From Kordia sp964351775 (GTDB lineage Bacteria > Bacteroidota > Bacteroidia > Flavobacteriales > Flavobacteriaceae): 54,544 nt of DNA. Of the stretch, positions 41,427 to 50,404 are shown piece after piece. The notes beneath the pieces were generated by a model. That model made no database searches. It had not been told where the DNA came from and worked only from the letters and a program-made list of their open reading frames with translations. The stretch is taken from assembly GCA_964351775.1 (NCBI GenBank), contig CAYGPQ010000015.1, positions 1 to 54,544 on the forward strand, written 5' to 3'. The stretch's first letter is position 1; each line of letters opens with the position of its first letter. Made by a program: the position numbers and the translations under genes.

Positions 41427-42197
41427 TTAAGAATTTAGGAATACAAGCGTTTTTTCAAAAAACTCCGTAGGATTTTCCGCATGCAGCCAATGTCCCGAAT
41501 TTGAAACTTGTTGAATGATGGCTTTGGGAAAGTATTGATGAATTAATGTTTCGTCACCAACCTGAATATATTCCGATTTGTCACCTTTTAAGAAAAGTGT
41601 CTCTTTTTCATAAGTTGTATTTCCCGTAAGTGCTTCGCCTATTTCTTCAACAGTATCAATTAATACATTCAAATTGATTCGCAAACCAAGTGTTTTATCT
41701 TTTTTCCAGTATAAATTTTTAAGCAAGAATTGACGCGTGCCAAAATCGGGAACAAATTTTTTCATGATGTCTTCCGCATCACTTCTACTGGCAAGCATTT
41801 CCTGTTGAATGGCGGACAAACCTGCTAAGATTTGCTCATGATGTGTTGGGTAAAATTTTGGACCAATATCTACAATGACCAATTTATCTAATATTTCCGG
41901 ATAGTTTACTGCAAACAACATCGCTGTTTTTCCACCCATAGAATGACCAATGAGCGAAATGCTGTCTAACTGATGATGTTCGCAATAGCGTTTTAAATCG
42001 TCCACAAGCACCTCATAGTTAAATTCATCTGAATGAAAGCTTCGTCCGTGATTTCGTTGGTCTATTAAATGTACATGAAATCCTTGCTTCGCAAATTTCT
42101 TTCCGAGCGTTTTCCAGTTGTCAGACATTCCTAAGAAACCATGCAATATGAGTAATGGTTTGCCTTCTTCACCTATAATGTTTGAATGTAAGATCAT
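41427..42197 (-). CDS. Alpha/beta hydrolase, YbfF-like
   Basis: A 256-residue alpha/beta hydrolase. It has the oxyanion-region LLILHGFLGMSDNW, the dinucleotide-like DQRNHGRSFHS, the nucleophile elbow GHSMGG (about residue 92-97), and a C-terminal His in SNSGHWLHAENP. It resembles YbfF-type acyl-CoA/ester hydrolases; the substrate is unproven. An upstream in-frame extension to 42389 would lie inside pdxJ, so I start at 42197. That ATG overlaps the pdxJ stop (ATGA), so translation is probably coupled. Confidence 0.9.
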   Translation of the reverse strand: MILHSNIIGEEGKPLLILHGFLGMSDNWKTLGKKFAKQGFHVHLIDQRNHGRSFHSDEFNYEVLVDDLKRYCEHHQLDSISLIGHSMGGKTAMLFAVNYPEILDKLVIVDIGPKFYPTHHEQILAGLSAIQQEMLASRSDAEDIMKKFVPDFGTRQFLLKNLYWKKDKTLGLRINLNVLIDTVEEIGEALTGNTTYEKETLFLKGDKSEYIQVGDETLIHQYFPKAIIQQVSNSGHWLHAENPTEFFEKTLVFLNS

Positions 42198-42913
42198 CCT
42201 TTTAATTTTTTGAGATACATATTTACCACATTGTCTACTCCTAAATATAAGGACTCTGCAATGAGCGCATGTCCGATAGAAACCTCCAACAGTCCGGGAA
42301 TTTCTTTTGCGAAGAATGCTATATTTTCCAAGCTTAAATCGTGACCAGCATTTACACCAATTCCTAATTCGTTGGAACGTACTGCACAATCTATATAGGG
42401 TTGAACTGCTTTTTTGTTTCCCAAGCTGTATTGATGCGCAAATGCTTCGGTGTATAGTTCTATTCGATCTGTTCCTACAGCTTTTGCACCATCTATCATG
42501 GCAATCACTGGATCTACAAAGATAGAGGTGCGAATTCCGTGGCTTCTAAATTCCGCAATCACTTCCGTGAGAAAGTCCTTGTGTTTTATAGTATCCCAAC
42601 CTGCATTTGAGGTGATTGCATCGACCGAATCGGGCACCAACGTCACTTGTGTCGGTTGTACTTCTAGCACCAAATCCATAAATTTCTGGATCGGATTTCC
42701 TTCTATATTATATTCGGTATGCACTATTGGTTTTAAATCTCGCGCATCTTGATAGCGAATGTGTCGCTCGTCTGGCCGTGGATGAATGGTGATGCCTTGT
42801 GCACCATAATTTTGCACATCGGTGGCAAATTTTACTAAATTAGGGACATCGCCACCTCTGGAGTTTCGTAAGGTGGCAATTTTATTTATGTTCACACTGA
42901 GTTTCGTCGTCAT
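42194..42913 (-). CDS. pdxJ: Pyridoxine 5'-phosphate synthase
   Basis: A 239-residue TIM-barrel enzyme that condenses 3-amino-2-oxopropyl phosphate with deoxyxylulose 5-phosphate to pyridoxine 5'-phosphate in the DXP-dependent vitamin B6 route. Markers: KLSVNINKIATLRNSRGG, GITIHPRPDERHI, TLVPDS, and the C-terminal GVNAGHDLSLENI with EVSIGHALI. A TATTTTTG -7 box at 42938-42945 (minus strand) lies upstream. It is the first gene of a two-gene unit with the alpha/beta hydrolase, coupled by an ATGA overlap. Confidence 0.96.
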   Translation of the reverse strand: MTTKLSVNINKIATLRNSRGGDVPNLVKFATDVQNYGAQGITIHPRPDERHIRYQDARDLKPIVHTEYNIEGNPIQKFMDLVLEVQPTQVTLVPDSVDAITSNAGWDTIKHKDFLTEVIAEFRSHGIRTSIFVDPVIAMIDGAKAVGTDRIELYTEAFAHQYSLGNKKAVQPYIDCAVRSNELGIGVNAGHDLSLENIAFFAKEIPGLLEVSIGHALIAESLYLGVDNVVNMYLKKLKG

Positions 42914-43008
42914 TGCGTTTTATTTGTTAACTGAGTGCAAAAATACAAAGTTAGCATGCTTGGAAGTAGTTATTTTTAATTAATTTGCGCCCATAAATCT
43001 TTTATTCT

Positions 43009-43665
43009 ATGAATATTGCACCCTACATTTTAAATGATGTGACACCTTTGTCTGTTACTAGCAAGGTAAAAGAAGCGCAATTGGTGTTTAATCAGTTGAC
43101 GTTTTCTCACATTCCTATTACCCAAGATGGAGTGTATTTGGGCTGCCTTTCAGAAACAGATTCACATTGTTTTGATGCAGACAAGCCTATTAACGAATAT
43201 AGATATGCGCTAGAGCAATTTTTTGTACGTGCACAAACCAACTGGATTGATGTATTGGAAGCCTTTGCTCAGAATTCATCGAATGTGATGCCTATTTTAA
43301 ATGAAAATAATGATTATATAGGCTATTATGAGCTGAATGATATCATTAATATTTTTAATGACACCCCATTTTTACATGAACTCGGAAGCGTTTTGGTCGT
43401 TGAAAAAGGAATGAAAGATTATTCTTTTAGTGAAATCAGTCAAATTGTAGAATCAAACAGCGCTCGGTTGTTAGGCGCATTTATTTCTAAAATAGAAAAT
43501 GATGTGGTGCAGGTAACGTTAAAACTAAACAATGGTGGTTTAAACGAAATTGTACAATCGTTTAGAAGGTATAGTTATAATATTGTATCAGAATTTGCAG
43601 AAGATGCGTATATCCAAAATTTAAAGGAACGTTCGGAATACTTAAATAAATACTTGAATATCTAA
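43009..43665 (+). CDS. CBS domain-containing protein
   Basis: A 218-residue cytoplasmic protein. Two CBS motifs occupy about 5-125 (LNDVTPLSVTSKVKEAQLVFNQLTFSHIPITQDG; NSSNVMPILNENNDYIGYYELNDI). The last 80 residues have an ACT-like beta-alpha pattern (ARLLGAFISKIENDVVQVTLKLNNGGLNEIVQSF). CBS pairs sense adenine nucleotides, so a regulatory role is inferred; a partner enzyme is unknown. It starts the plus-strand row leading into nadK, whose ATG follows its stop by 3 bases, and the two are surely co-transcribed. It is divergent from pdxJ. Confidence 0.88.
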   Translation: MNIAPYILNDVTPLSVTSKVKEAQLVFNQLTFSHIPITQDGVYLGCLSETDSHCFDADKPINEYRYALEQFFVRAQTNWIDVLEAFAQNSSNVMPILNENNDYIGYYELNDIINIFNDTPFLHELGSVLVVEKGMKDYSFSEISQIVESNSARLLGAFISKIENDVVQVTLKLNNGGLNEIVQSFRRYSYNIVSEFAEDAYIQNLKERSEYLNKYLNI

Positions 43666-43668
43666 GTC

Positions 43669-44553
43669 ATGAAAGTTGGTATTTACGGTCAATTTTATCA
43701 TAAAGATTCTGGTGAGTACATTACATACTTGCTAGAAAACCTACATCAATTTGGTGTGGAAATTTTTGTAGAAAGAAACTTTTACAAGATATTCTCATCC
43801 AAATTAAAAATTACTAAAAAGTATGAAACCTTTGCTTCGTATGCCGATTTAGACGATACATATGATTTATTTTTTAGTATCGGTGGCGATGGAACTATTT
43901 TGAGAACCATCACGCTAGTACAAGATTTAAACATTCCCATCTTAGGAATCAACACAGGTAGACTTGGTTTTTTAGCCACCATTCAGAAAGAAGAAATTAA
44001 AGATGCGATTTCTAAAATTATCAGTAAAGAATTTATTGTGAAAGAACGAAGCTTACTCGCAATTGAAACTTCTCCTGTAAATAAAGATATTGCTTCGATG
44101 AATTTTGCGCTGAATGAAGTTACGGTTGCCCGAAAAGACACGACTTCCATGATTACGGTGAAAACACATTTGGATGGCGAGTACCTAAATTCATATTGGG
44201 CAGACGGATTAATTGTGTCAACACCCACAGGTTCCACAGGATATTCGCTGAGTTGTGGTGGACCTGTCATTATGCCCAACAACAATAGCTTTGTATTAAC
44301 CCCCATAGCACCCCATAATTTAAACGCACGTCCGTTAGTAATTCCCGATCATACAACCATCCGATTGGAAGTTTCTGGTCGTGAAGACAAACACCTTATT
44401 TCATTAGATTCCCGAATCGCCACCGTAGCTATTAACAGCATCATTACCATTAAAAAAGCTCCTTTTACTGTAAAATTAGTAGAACTCGAAGGACAAAGTT
44501 TCCTAGAAACGCTTCGAAAAAAACTTCTTTGGGGAGAAGATAAACGAAATTAA
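43669..44553 (+). CDS. nadK: NAD kinase
   Basis: A 294-residue ATP-NAD kinase, the sole route to NADP. The catalytic/nucleotide motif is GGDGTILRT (72-80), with NTGRLGFLA near 97-105 and the glycine-rich TPTGSTGYSLSCGGP near 184-198. Length is normal. It lies 3 bases after the CBS protein gene. Downstream, after about 100 bases that hold a promoter-like sequence, starts the envelope row DUF6089-uppS-bamA. Confidence 0.97.
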   Translation: MKVGIYGQFYHKDSGEYITYLLENLHQFGVEIFVERNFYKIFSSKLKITKKYETFASYADLDDTYDLFFSIGGDGTILRTITLVQDLNIPILGINTGRLGFLATIQKEEIKDAISKIISKEFIVKERSLLAIETSPVNKDIASMNFALNEVTVARKDTTSMITVKTHLDGEYLNSYWADGLIVSTPTGSTGYSLSCGGPVIMPNNNSFVLTPIAPHNLNARPLVIPDHTTIRLEVSGREDKHLISLDSRIATVAINSIITIKKAPFTVKLVELEGQSFLETLRKKLLWGEDKRN

Positions 44554-44605
44554 AAGCAATAAAATCCTGCAAATTATGTTTAAAAGCCATAGGTTGATTT
44601 TACAA

Positions 44606-44636
44606 TTGCCTATAACAAAAGAGAATACTATATTTG
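44606..44636 (+). promoter_or_regulatory. Possible promoter of the DUF6089-uppS-bamA row
   Basis: TTG at 44606-44608, 20 bases, then TATATTTG at 44629-44636, which fits TAnnTTTG. It lies 16 bases before the DUF6089 start. Confidence 0.6.
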
Positions 44637-44652
44637 CAAACTTTTAACACCT

Positions 44653-45339
44653 ATGAAAAGACTAGTCATACTATTGGTTGCTTTTACTTTAGCCCAAACC
44701 ACAAACGCACAACTCCATGAAATTGGAGCTTATGTCGGTTACAGTAATTTTATTGGTGATGTAGGATCAACACAGTATATCAATCCAACCCATTTAGCGT
44801 ATGGAGCTATTTATAAGTGGAATAGAAGCCCAAGACATTCTTTTAGAGCTTCTATCATACGAACGCTTTTGGCAGGAAACGACATAAATTCGGATGATCC
44901 GTCAAGACAATTAAGAGGCTTAGAATTTACAAATACAATTACAGAACTGTCAGTAGGTATCGAATTTACCTTTTGGGATTTCAATTTACACAATACAGAT
45001 GCTCAAGCATCACCCTATTTATATACAGGAGTTTCCTATTTTAGTTATGACTCCCTATTTTTGGAAGATGGAAACATCATTCCGTATGGAGATGATGCTG
45101 TATTTGCCATTCCGATGGCACTTGGATATAAGGCGACACTTTCAGATAACATCATCTTAGGTTTGGAGCTCGGAGCTCGGTACACCTTTACAGATGACTT
45201 GGACGGAAGCAACCCTGTAAATGATAAAGAAGAATTCGACAATTTAAAGTTCGGAAACATAAATAGTAATGATTGGTATATGTTTATGGGTGTAACCCTA
45301 ACGTATACCTTTGGAAAAAAACCCTGTTATTGTTACTAA
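44653..45339 (+). CDS. DUF6089 family outer membrane protein
   Basis: A 228-residue exported protein. The signal peptide covers 1-19 (ending TNAQ), followed by a beta-barrel-like body: LHEIGAYVGYSNFIGDVGSTQYINPTHLAYGAIYKW is the DUF6089 opening, and LGLELGARYTFTDDLDGSNP a later strand pair. It ends with a strand (MFMGVTLTYTFGK) followed by PCYCY. Function is unknown. The gene is regularly found before uppS and bamA in Bacteroidetes, which suggests a part in outer membrane assembly; that is inference from context. Confidence 0.88.
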   Translation: MKRLVILLVAFTLAQTTNAQLHEIGAYVGYSNFIGDVGSTQYINPTHLAYGAIYKWNRSPRHSFRASIIRTLLAGNDINSDDPSRQLRGLEFTNTITELSVGIEFTFWDFNLHNTDAQASPYLYTGVSYFSYDSLFLEDGNIIPYGDDAVFAIPMALGYKATLSDNIILGLELGARYTFTDDLDGSNPVNDKEEFDNLKFGNINSNDWYMFMGVTLTYTFGKKPCYCY

Positions 45340-45359
45340 TGTAACAAGCATGAATACGA

Positions 45360-46100
45360 ATGAGTTTAGAAGCACAAATACAGAAAGACTTTTTGCCACA
45401 ACATTTAGCCATTATTATGGATGGAAATGGACGTTGGGCAAAACAAAAAGGAAAACTTCGTGTATTTGGACATGAAAGTGGGACAAAATCAGTACGACAA
45501 ACCGTAGAAGCCTGTGCCGAACTCGGCATTAAACATCTCACCTTATATGCATTCTCTACAGAAAATTGGAACCGCCCAAAACTAGAAGTAGATGCACTGA
45601 TGCGATTACTAGTTTCTTCCTTAAAAAAAGAGTTAGAATTATTAGTCAAAAACAATATCAAATTACAAGCAATTGGGAAGTTAGATACACTACCCAAAAA
45701 AGCTAAAAAAGAGTTATTTGAGGTCATGGAAAAGACCAAAAATAACACACGCATGACGTTAACACTTGCGCTTAGCTATGGCTCACGAGAAGAAATAAAA
45801 AATGCTGTTAAAGAAATCTGTGAGAAAGTTAAAAATAATATAATTTCTGTAGAAACTATTGATGAATCAATTATTAATCAGCATCTTTACACGCAAAATT
45901 TACCAGATGTAGATTTGCTTATACGCACCAGTGGTGAACATCGTATAAGTAATTTTTTGTTATGGCAAATAGCGTATGCTGAACTATATTTCACCAATGT
46001 ATTATGGCCAGATTTTAGTAAAGAGCACTTATACGAAGCGTTGATTAATTATCAAAATAGAGAACGAAGATTTGGAAAAACAAGCGAACAAATTAATTAG
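45360..46100 (+). CDS. uppS: Isoprenyl transferase (undecaprenyl diphosphate synthase)
   Basis: A 246-residue cis-prenyltransferase that makes the C55 lipid carrier for peptidoglycan and surface polysaccharides. The catalytic aspartate is D21 in HLAIIMDGNGRWAKQKG. Later blocks are TLYAFSTENWNRP, LALSYGSREEI and DLLIRTSGEHRISNFLLWQIAYAELYF. It lies 20 bases after the DUF6089 gene and just before bamA, so it is in the same operon. Confidence 0.97.
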   Translation: MSLEAQIQKDFLPQHLAIIMDGNGRWAKQKGKLRVFGHESGTKSVRQTVEACAELGIKHLTLYAFSTENWNRPKLEVDALMRLLVSSLKKELELLVKNNIKLQAIGKLDTLPKKAKKELFEVMEKTKNNTRMTLTLALSYGSREEIKNAVKEICEKVKNNIISVETIDESIINQHLYTQNLPDVDLLIRTSGEHRISNFLLWQIAYAELYFTNVLWPDFSKEHLYEALINYQNRERRFGKTSEQIN

Positions 46101-46107
46101 AATTTTA

Positions 46108-48732
46108 ATGCAAAAAAAGTACCTAAAATCATTATTGCTAGTATTATTACTGTTTTGCAGTATCGTCACATACGCACAAGAAACTACTTTTGATAAAGGA
46201 AAGAAATATATCATTGGCGGCATTAAAGTTACTGGTTTAAAAAGTTATAACGAGCAAACTGTTGTAACTTATACTCAACTACGTGAAGGACAAGAAATCC
46301 TAATTCCAGGAGAGGAAATTAGCGCCGTTATCAAAAAACTTTGGGGATTAGAGCTTTTTAGTGATATCAACTTTTATATTGATCGTGTAGAAGATGGAAA
46401 CAAAGTTTTCTTAGAATTAAACATTCAAGAATTACCTACTTTATCAGAAGTAGAAGTTCGTGGGTTAAAAGAAAACAAAGCGGCAACGGTGATGAAAGAA
46501 ACCGAACTTAAAAAAGGAAAGAAAATTACCGAAAGTTTCCTCGCCAATACCAAAAACTATATCGAAAATAAGTATAAGAAGCTAGGATACTATCGCACAA
46601 AAGTAGATATCACTACAAAACTAGACACGGTAAAAAACACTACAAACGCTATGAAAGTGGTTGTAAATGTGGATCGTGGTAAAAAAGTGAAAGTTAAAAA
46701 TATTGATTTTAGTGGAAACGAAAGATTCAGTGATAAAAAACTTCGCGGTGCGATGAAAAATACGAAAGAAAAATTTTTGCTTCGTGTCTTTAAAGCTTCA
46801 AAATTTATCCCAGAAGATTACAAAGAAGATTTAAACGCTATCATTGAAAAATACAAGGAAAATGGATATCGTGATGCGCGTATCATTAAAGATACAATTA
46901 GTTGGAATGATGATAATACGTTAAACATTGATATCGTTTTAGAAGAAGGAAAAAAATACTATTTTGGTGATATTACTTTCTTAGGAAACTCAGTATATAC
47001 AGACAGAGACTTAAACCGATTATTAGGAATCAAAAAAGGAGACACCTATAATGGTGTCCTATTAGAAAAGCGTATTGCTGACGAAACAGATCCTGATGCG
47101 GACGACTTAACAAACCTATATCAAAATAACGGGTATTTATTCTCTAACATAAATCCAGTTGAGGTGTCTGCAAAAAATGACACTATTAACTTTGAAATTC
47201 GTATCATTGAAGGAAAACCTGCATATTTCAACAACATCTCCGTAGTTGGAAACGAAAAAACAAACGATCATGTAATCTACCGTGAAATCAGAACAAAACC
47301 GGGAGAATTATACAGTAAAGATAAAATTATCCGTACCATTCGTGAATTAGGACAATTAGGATTCTTTGATGCAGAACAAATCAAACCAGAAATCAAAAAT
47401 CCTGATCCAAATAGCGGAACTGTTGATGTTGAATATAGCTTAGCGGAACGCGGAGGAAGCCAGATAGAACTCCAAGGTGGTTACGGTGGTGGTGGATTCA
47501 TTGGAACCTTAGGTTTATCATTCAACAACTTCTCTATTCGTAACCTATTTAATGGTGACGCATACAAACCACTTCCTACGGGAGATGGACAAAAATTAGC
47601 CTTACGTGCGCAAGCAAGTAGATTTTTCCAAACCTTTAGTTTCTCGTTTACAGAACCATGGTTGGGTGGAAAAAAACCAGTACAGTTTACAACCTCATTA
47701 TCACACACGGTTCAATTCTTATTCAATCCACAAACCAACAATGCAGATAAAGACAGACGTTTCTTAATTACAGGATTATCTGTTGGATTGGCAAAACGTT
47801 TAGCAGAGCCTGATGATTTTTTCGTACTATCACAAGCATTAAGCTTTCAACACTATAACTTACAAAACTACAACACTGGATTATTTACATTTGGTGATGG
47901 ATTCTCAAACAACTTCTCGTATACAATTGCGTTAAGTAGAAATTCATCAGGTCCAAACCCAATTTATCCAATGTCTGGTTCAGAATTCTCTGTGACGGCA
48001 AAACTTTCGTTACCATATTCATGGTTTAACAATGTTGACTATGCTGGTTTAGAAAATCAGGAAGATTATCAATTAAGAGATGCCAATGGAAATTTCTTAA
48101 ATGCCAATGGAAATCTACCTGGCGAACCTGCGAACTTAGGACCAACATTAGAACCTGGAGAAGTTTCTATTGTAGACAGAGGAAAAGTGGATCAAGAAAA
48201 ATTCAAATGGTTAGAATTTTATAAAATCAAATTCAAAGGTGCATGGTACCAAAATATAGCTGACAAGTTAGTCTTAAAAACGGAAGCAAATTTTGGTTTC
48301 TTAGGCGCATATAACAGTGATAGAGGGGTTATTCCTTTCGAAAGATTCTTTCTTGGTGGTGACGGATTGGGGAACTTCAGTTTAGACGGTAGAGAAGCAA
48401 TTGCATTGCGTGGATATCCTAATCAATCACTTTCTGATTTAGACGGAGGTACTATTTACAATAAATTTTCGTTAGAGTTACGTTATCCGATTACTTTGAA
48501 GCAAACAGCATCTATTTATGTACTGTCATTTATGGAAGCTGGTGGATCATTTAATTCGTTTAAAGAATATAGTCCGTTTGAGCTAAATCGCTCAGTTGGA
48601 GCAGGATTACGTATATTTATGCCTGCGTTCGGATTATTAGGTATTGATTTTGGGTACGGATTTGATCCAATTCCAGGAACAACACAACGAAATGGATGGG
48701 AAACACATTTCATCATCGGACAGCAATTTTAA
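46108..48732 (+). CDS. bamA: Outer membrane protein assembly factor BamA
   Basis: An 874-residue Omp85 protein, the core of the machine that inserts beta-barrel proteins. The signal peptide ends TYAQ, five POTRA domains cover about 25-440, and a 16-stranded barrel follows with VERGG-like SLAERGGSQIELQGGYGG, SFSFTEPWLGG and the lid-lock region with LRGYPNQS (VRGY-type motif). The ATG at 46108 (MQKKYLKSLLLV) gives a clean signal peptide and a 7-base gap to uppS; an upstream start at 46072 would overlap uppS. It is followed by two Skp-like chaperone genes. Confidence 0.96.
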   Translation: MQKKYLKSLLLVLLLFCSIVTYAQETTFDKGKKYIIGGIKVTGLKSYNEQTVVTYTQLREGQEILIPGEEISAVIKKLWGLELFSDINFYIDRVEDGNKVFLELNIQELPTLSEVEVRGLKENKAATVMKETELKKGKKITESFLANTKNYIENKYKKLGYYRTKVDITTKLDTVKNTTNAMKVVVNVDRGKKVKVKNIDFSGNERFSDKKLRGAMKNTKEKFLLRVFKASKFIPEDYKEDLNAIIEKYKENGYRDARIIKDTISWNDDNTLNIDIVLEEGKKYYFGDITFLGNSVYTDRDLNRLLGIKKGDTYNGVLLEKRIADETDPDADDLTNLYQNNGYLFSNINPVEVSAKNDTINFEIRIIEGKPAYFNNISVVGNEKTNDHVIYREIRTKPGELYSKDKIIRTIRELGQLGFFDAEQIKPEIKNPDPNSGTVDVEYSLAERGGSQIELQGGYGGGGFIGTLGLSFNNFSIRNLFNGDAYKPLPTGDGQKLALRAQASRFFQTFSFSFTEPWLGGKKPVQFTTSLSHTVQFLFNPQTNNADKDRRFLITGLSVGLAKRLAEPDDFFVLSQALSFQHYNLQNYNTGLFTFGDGFSNNFSYTIALSRNSSGPNPIYPMSGSEFSVTAKLSLPYSWFNNVDYAGLENQEDYQLRDANGNFLNANGNLPGEPANLGPTLEPGEVSIVDRGKVDQEKFKWLEFYKIKFKGAWYQNIADKLVLKTEANFGFLGAYNSDRGVIPFERFFLGGDGLGNFSLDGREAIALRGYPNQSLSDLDGGTIYNKFSLELRYPITLKQTASIYVLSFMEAGGSFNSFKEYSPFELNRSVGAGLRIFMPAFGLLGIDFGYGFDPIPGTTQRNGWETHFIIGQQF

Positions 48733-48780
48733 GTCATTTTTAATTTTGGCACGATATTTTCTATTAACAAACCGACAGAT

Positions 48781-49701
48781 ATGAAAACTAAAGTTCTTTT
48801 TTTATTAACAATGCTTCTAACACTAGCTACCGTAAACGCTCAACGTGTAAATGGTGCAAGAGTAGGCTATATTGATATGGAATACATTTTAGAAAATGTA
48901 ACCGCATATCAAGAAGCAAATACGCAATTAGAAGCGAAAGCAGAGCGCTGGAAAACCGAAATTCAGAAGAAGCAAAACACTATAGATCAAATGAAAAAAA
49001 ATCTAAGTGCTGAGCGTGTTTTACTTACCAAAGAATTAGTGGACGAGCGTGAAGAAGAAATAGAAATCTTGGAACAAGAATTGCAAACATACCAAATGGA
49101 TCGTTTTGGTCCCTATGGAAGTTTGATGGTACAACGCCAAAATATGGTAAAACCAATTCAAGACCAAGTTTTAACTGCTGTACGAGATATCGCAGAGAAA
49201 AAAAGATATGATTTTGTTTTTGACAAATCAGCAGATGTAGTCATGCTTTACTCTTCGAAAAAATTTGACATTAGTGACCTTGTTTTAAGAACCATTAATA
49301 GAGAAGTCAAACGCGAAGGAAGAGCTGCTAAACTAAAAGAAGCTAGCGAAAAATCTAAATTTGAGGACACTGAAAAAGAAGTTGATCCTGAAATAGAAGC
49401 TAGAAAAAAAGCAAGAGAAGACGCTATTGCTGAAAAAGAAGAAGAAGCGGCTTCTAAAAAAGAAGAACGTCAAAAATTATTAGACGAACGCAAACTAAAA
49501 CGTGATGCAGATCGCGAAGCTAAAAAGAAAGCGTACGAAGAAAAACGTCAAAAACTGATCGAAGCGCGAGAAGCTAAAAAGAAAGCAGCCGAAGAAAAAC
49601 GTAAGAAACGAGAAGAAGACAAGAAGAAAAAAGAAGAAGAACGTAAAAAGAAACAAGAAGAAAACGAAGAAACTGGCGGAGGTGCTGGAAACGGAAATTA
49701 A
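48781..49701 (+). CDS. OmpH/Skp-family periplasmic chaperone with long charged tail
   Basis: A 306-residue exported protein. The signal peptide is 1-20 (ending VNAQ), and the OmpH/Skp core spans about 25-175 (RVGYIDMEYILENVTAYQEANTQLEAKA...DRFGPYGSLMVQRQNM...KKRYDFVFDKSADVVMLYSSKKFDIS). After residue 180 it runs into an extremely Lys/Glu-rich helical stretch of about 110 residues with KKK/EEKRK repeats, ending GGGAGNGN. The core would hold unfolded outer membrane proteins for BamA. The tail resembles a long charged helix or coiled coil of unknown use. It is in the bamA operon, and a shorter paralogue follows. Confidence 0.9.
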   Translation: MKTKVLFLLTMLLTLATVNAQRVNGARVGYIDMEYILENVTAYQEANTQLEAKAERWKTEIQKKQNTIDQMKKNLSAERVLLTKELVDEREEEIEILEQELQTYQMDRFGPYGSLMVQRQNMVKPIQDQVLTAVRDIAEKKRYDFVFDKSADVVMLYSSKKFDISDLVLRTINREVKREGRAAKLKEASEKSKFEDTEKEVDPEIEARKKAREDAIAEKEEEAASKKEERQKLLDERKLKRDADREAKKKAYEEKRQKLIEAREAKKKAAEEKRKKREEDKKKKEEERKKKQEENEETGGGAGNGN

Positions 49702-49743
49702 CAACAAATAATAAATAACACGTAAAGTAAATAATTGAAAATC

Positions 49744-50259
49744 ATGAAACAAATGAAAAAGCTAATTGCTATTGCAGTACTATTTTTTGGAGTAGTAAGT
49801 TTAACAAACGCACAAACGAAAGTTGCTCATATTAACACGCAAGAATTAATTAGTGCAATGCCACAGATGAAAACGGCAAAAGCTGAATTTGATAAATTAC
49901 AGCAGTCGTTAGGAGCTGATATCCAAGCTTCGGTTACTGAATACAGAAACAAATTAACACAGTATACTAATGAAGCTCCAACAAAAACAGCTACAGAAAA
50001 TGATAGCAGAAAAAAGGAGTTAGCTGAATTAGAAGCTAGAATTCAAGAAGCACAAGCTGCTGCTCAGAAAACTGCTGAAGACAAGTATATTGCTTTAACT
50101 AAGCCTATTCAAGAAAAAGCGTTAACTGCCATTCAAAAAGTAGCAAGAGCACAAGGTTTTGCGTATGTACTTGATGAAACTCCAGGTTCAGGTTTATTAT
50201 TAGCCGACGGAACAAACTTAATGGACGCTGTAAAGAAAGAATTAGGTATTATTAAGTAA
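49744..50259 (+). CDS. OmpH/Skp-family periplasmic chaperone
   Basis: A 171-residue Skp-like protein of normal family length. The signal peptide (1-22, ending TNAQ) precedes KVAHINTQELISAMPQMKTAKAEFDKLQ, a central coiled coil (about 45-110), and the C-terminal LTAIQKVARAQGFAYVLDETPGSGLLLADGTNLMDAV. The ATG at 49744 is chosen over a TTG nine bases upstream. It is the second OmpH gene after bamA, paralogous to the longer one, and is followed by a strong terminator that closes the envelope row. Confidence 0.94.
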   Translation: MKQMKKLIAIAVLFFGVVSLTNAQTKVAHINTQELISAMPQMKTAKAEFDKLQQSLGADIQASVTEYRNKLTQYTNEAPTKTATENDSRKKELAELEARIQEAQAAAQKTAEDKYIALTKPIQEKALTAIQKVARAQGFAYVLDETPGSGLLLADGTNLMDAVKKELGIIK

Positions 50260-50280
50260 AAAATAACTTTTACATATCTT

Positions 50281-50308
50281 AAAAAACCGCCCAAAAGGCG
50301 GTTTTTTT
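50281..50308 (+). terminator. Terminator of the bamA-ompH operon
   Basis: AAAACCGCC / GGCGGTTTT with a 5-nt loop and a U7 run, 22 bases past the stop. Confidence 0.92.
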
Positions 50309-50404
50309 GTGTTCATACACTACGCATCTTCTAACACATTTTTCTAAAAATAAAAAATCATTCTTCCAAAGAACAATCTTTTGTTTTTTAGTATTTTTAC
50401 AATT

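Noticed and set aside
42198..42389. Upstream extension of the alpha/beta hydrolase by 64 codons
   Set aside because: It lies wholly within pdxJ in another frame; the ATGA overlap start at 42197 gives the normal N-terminus.
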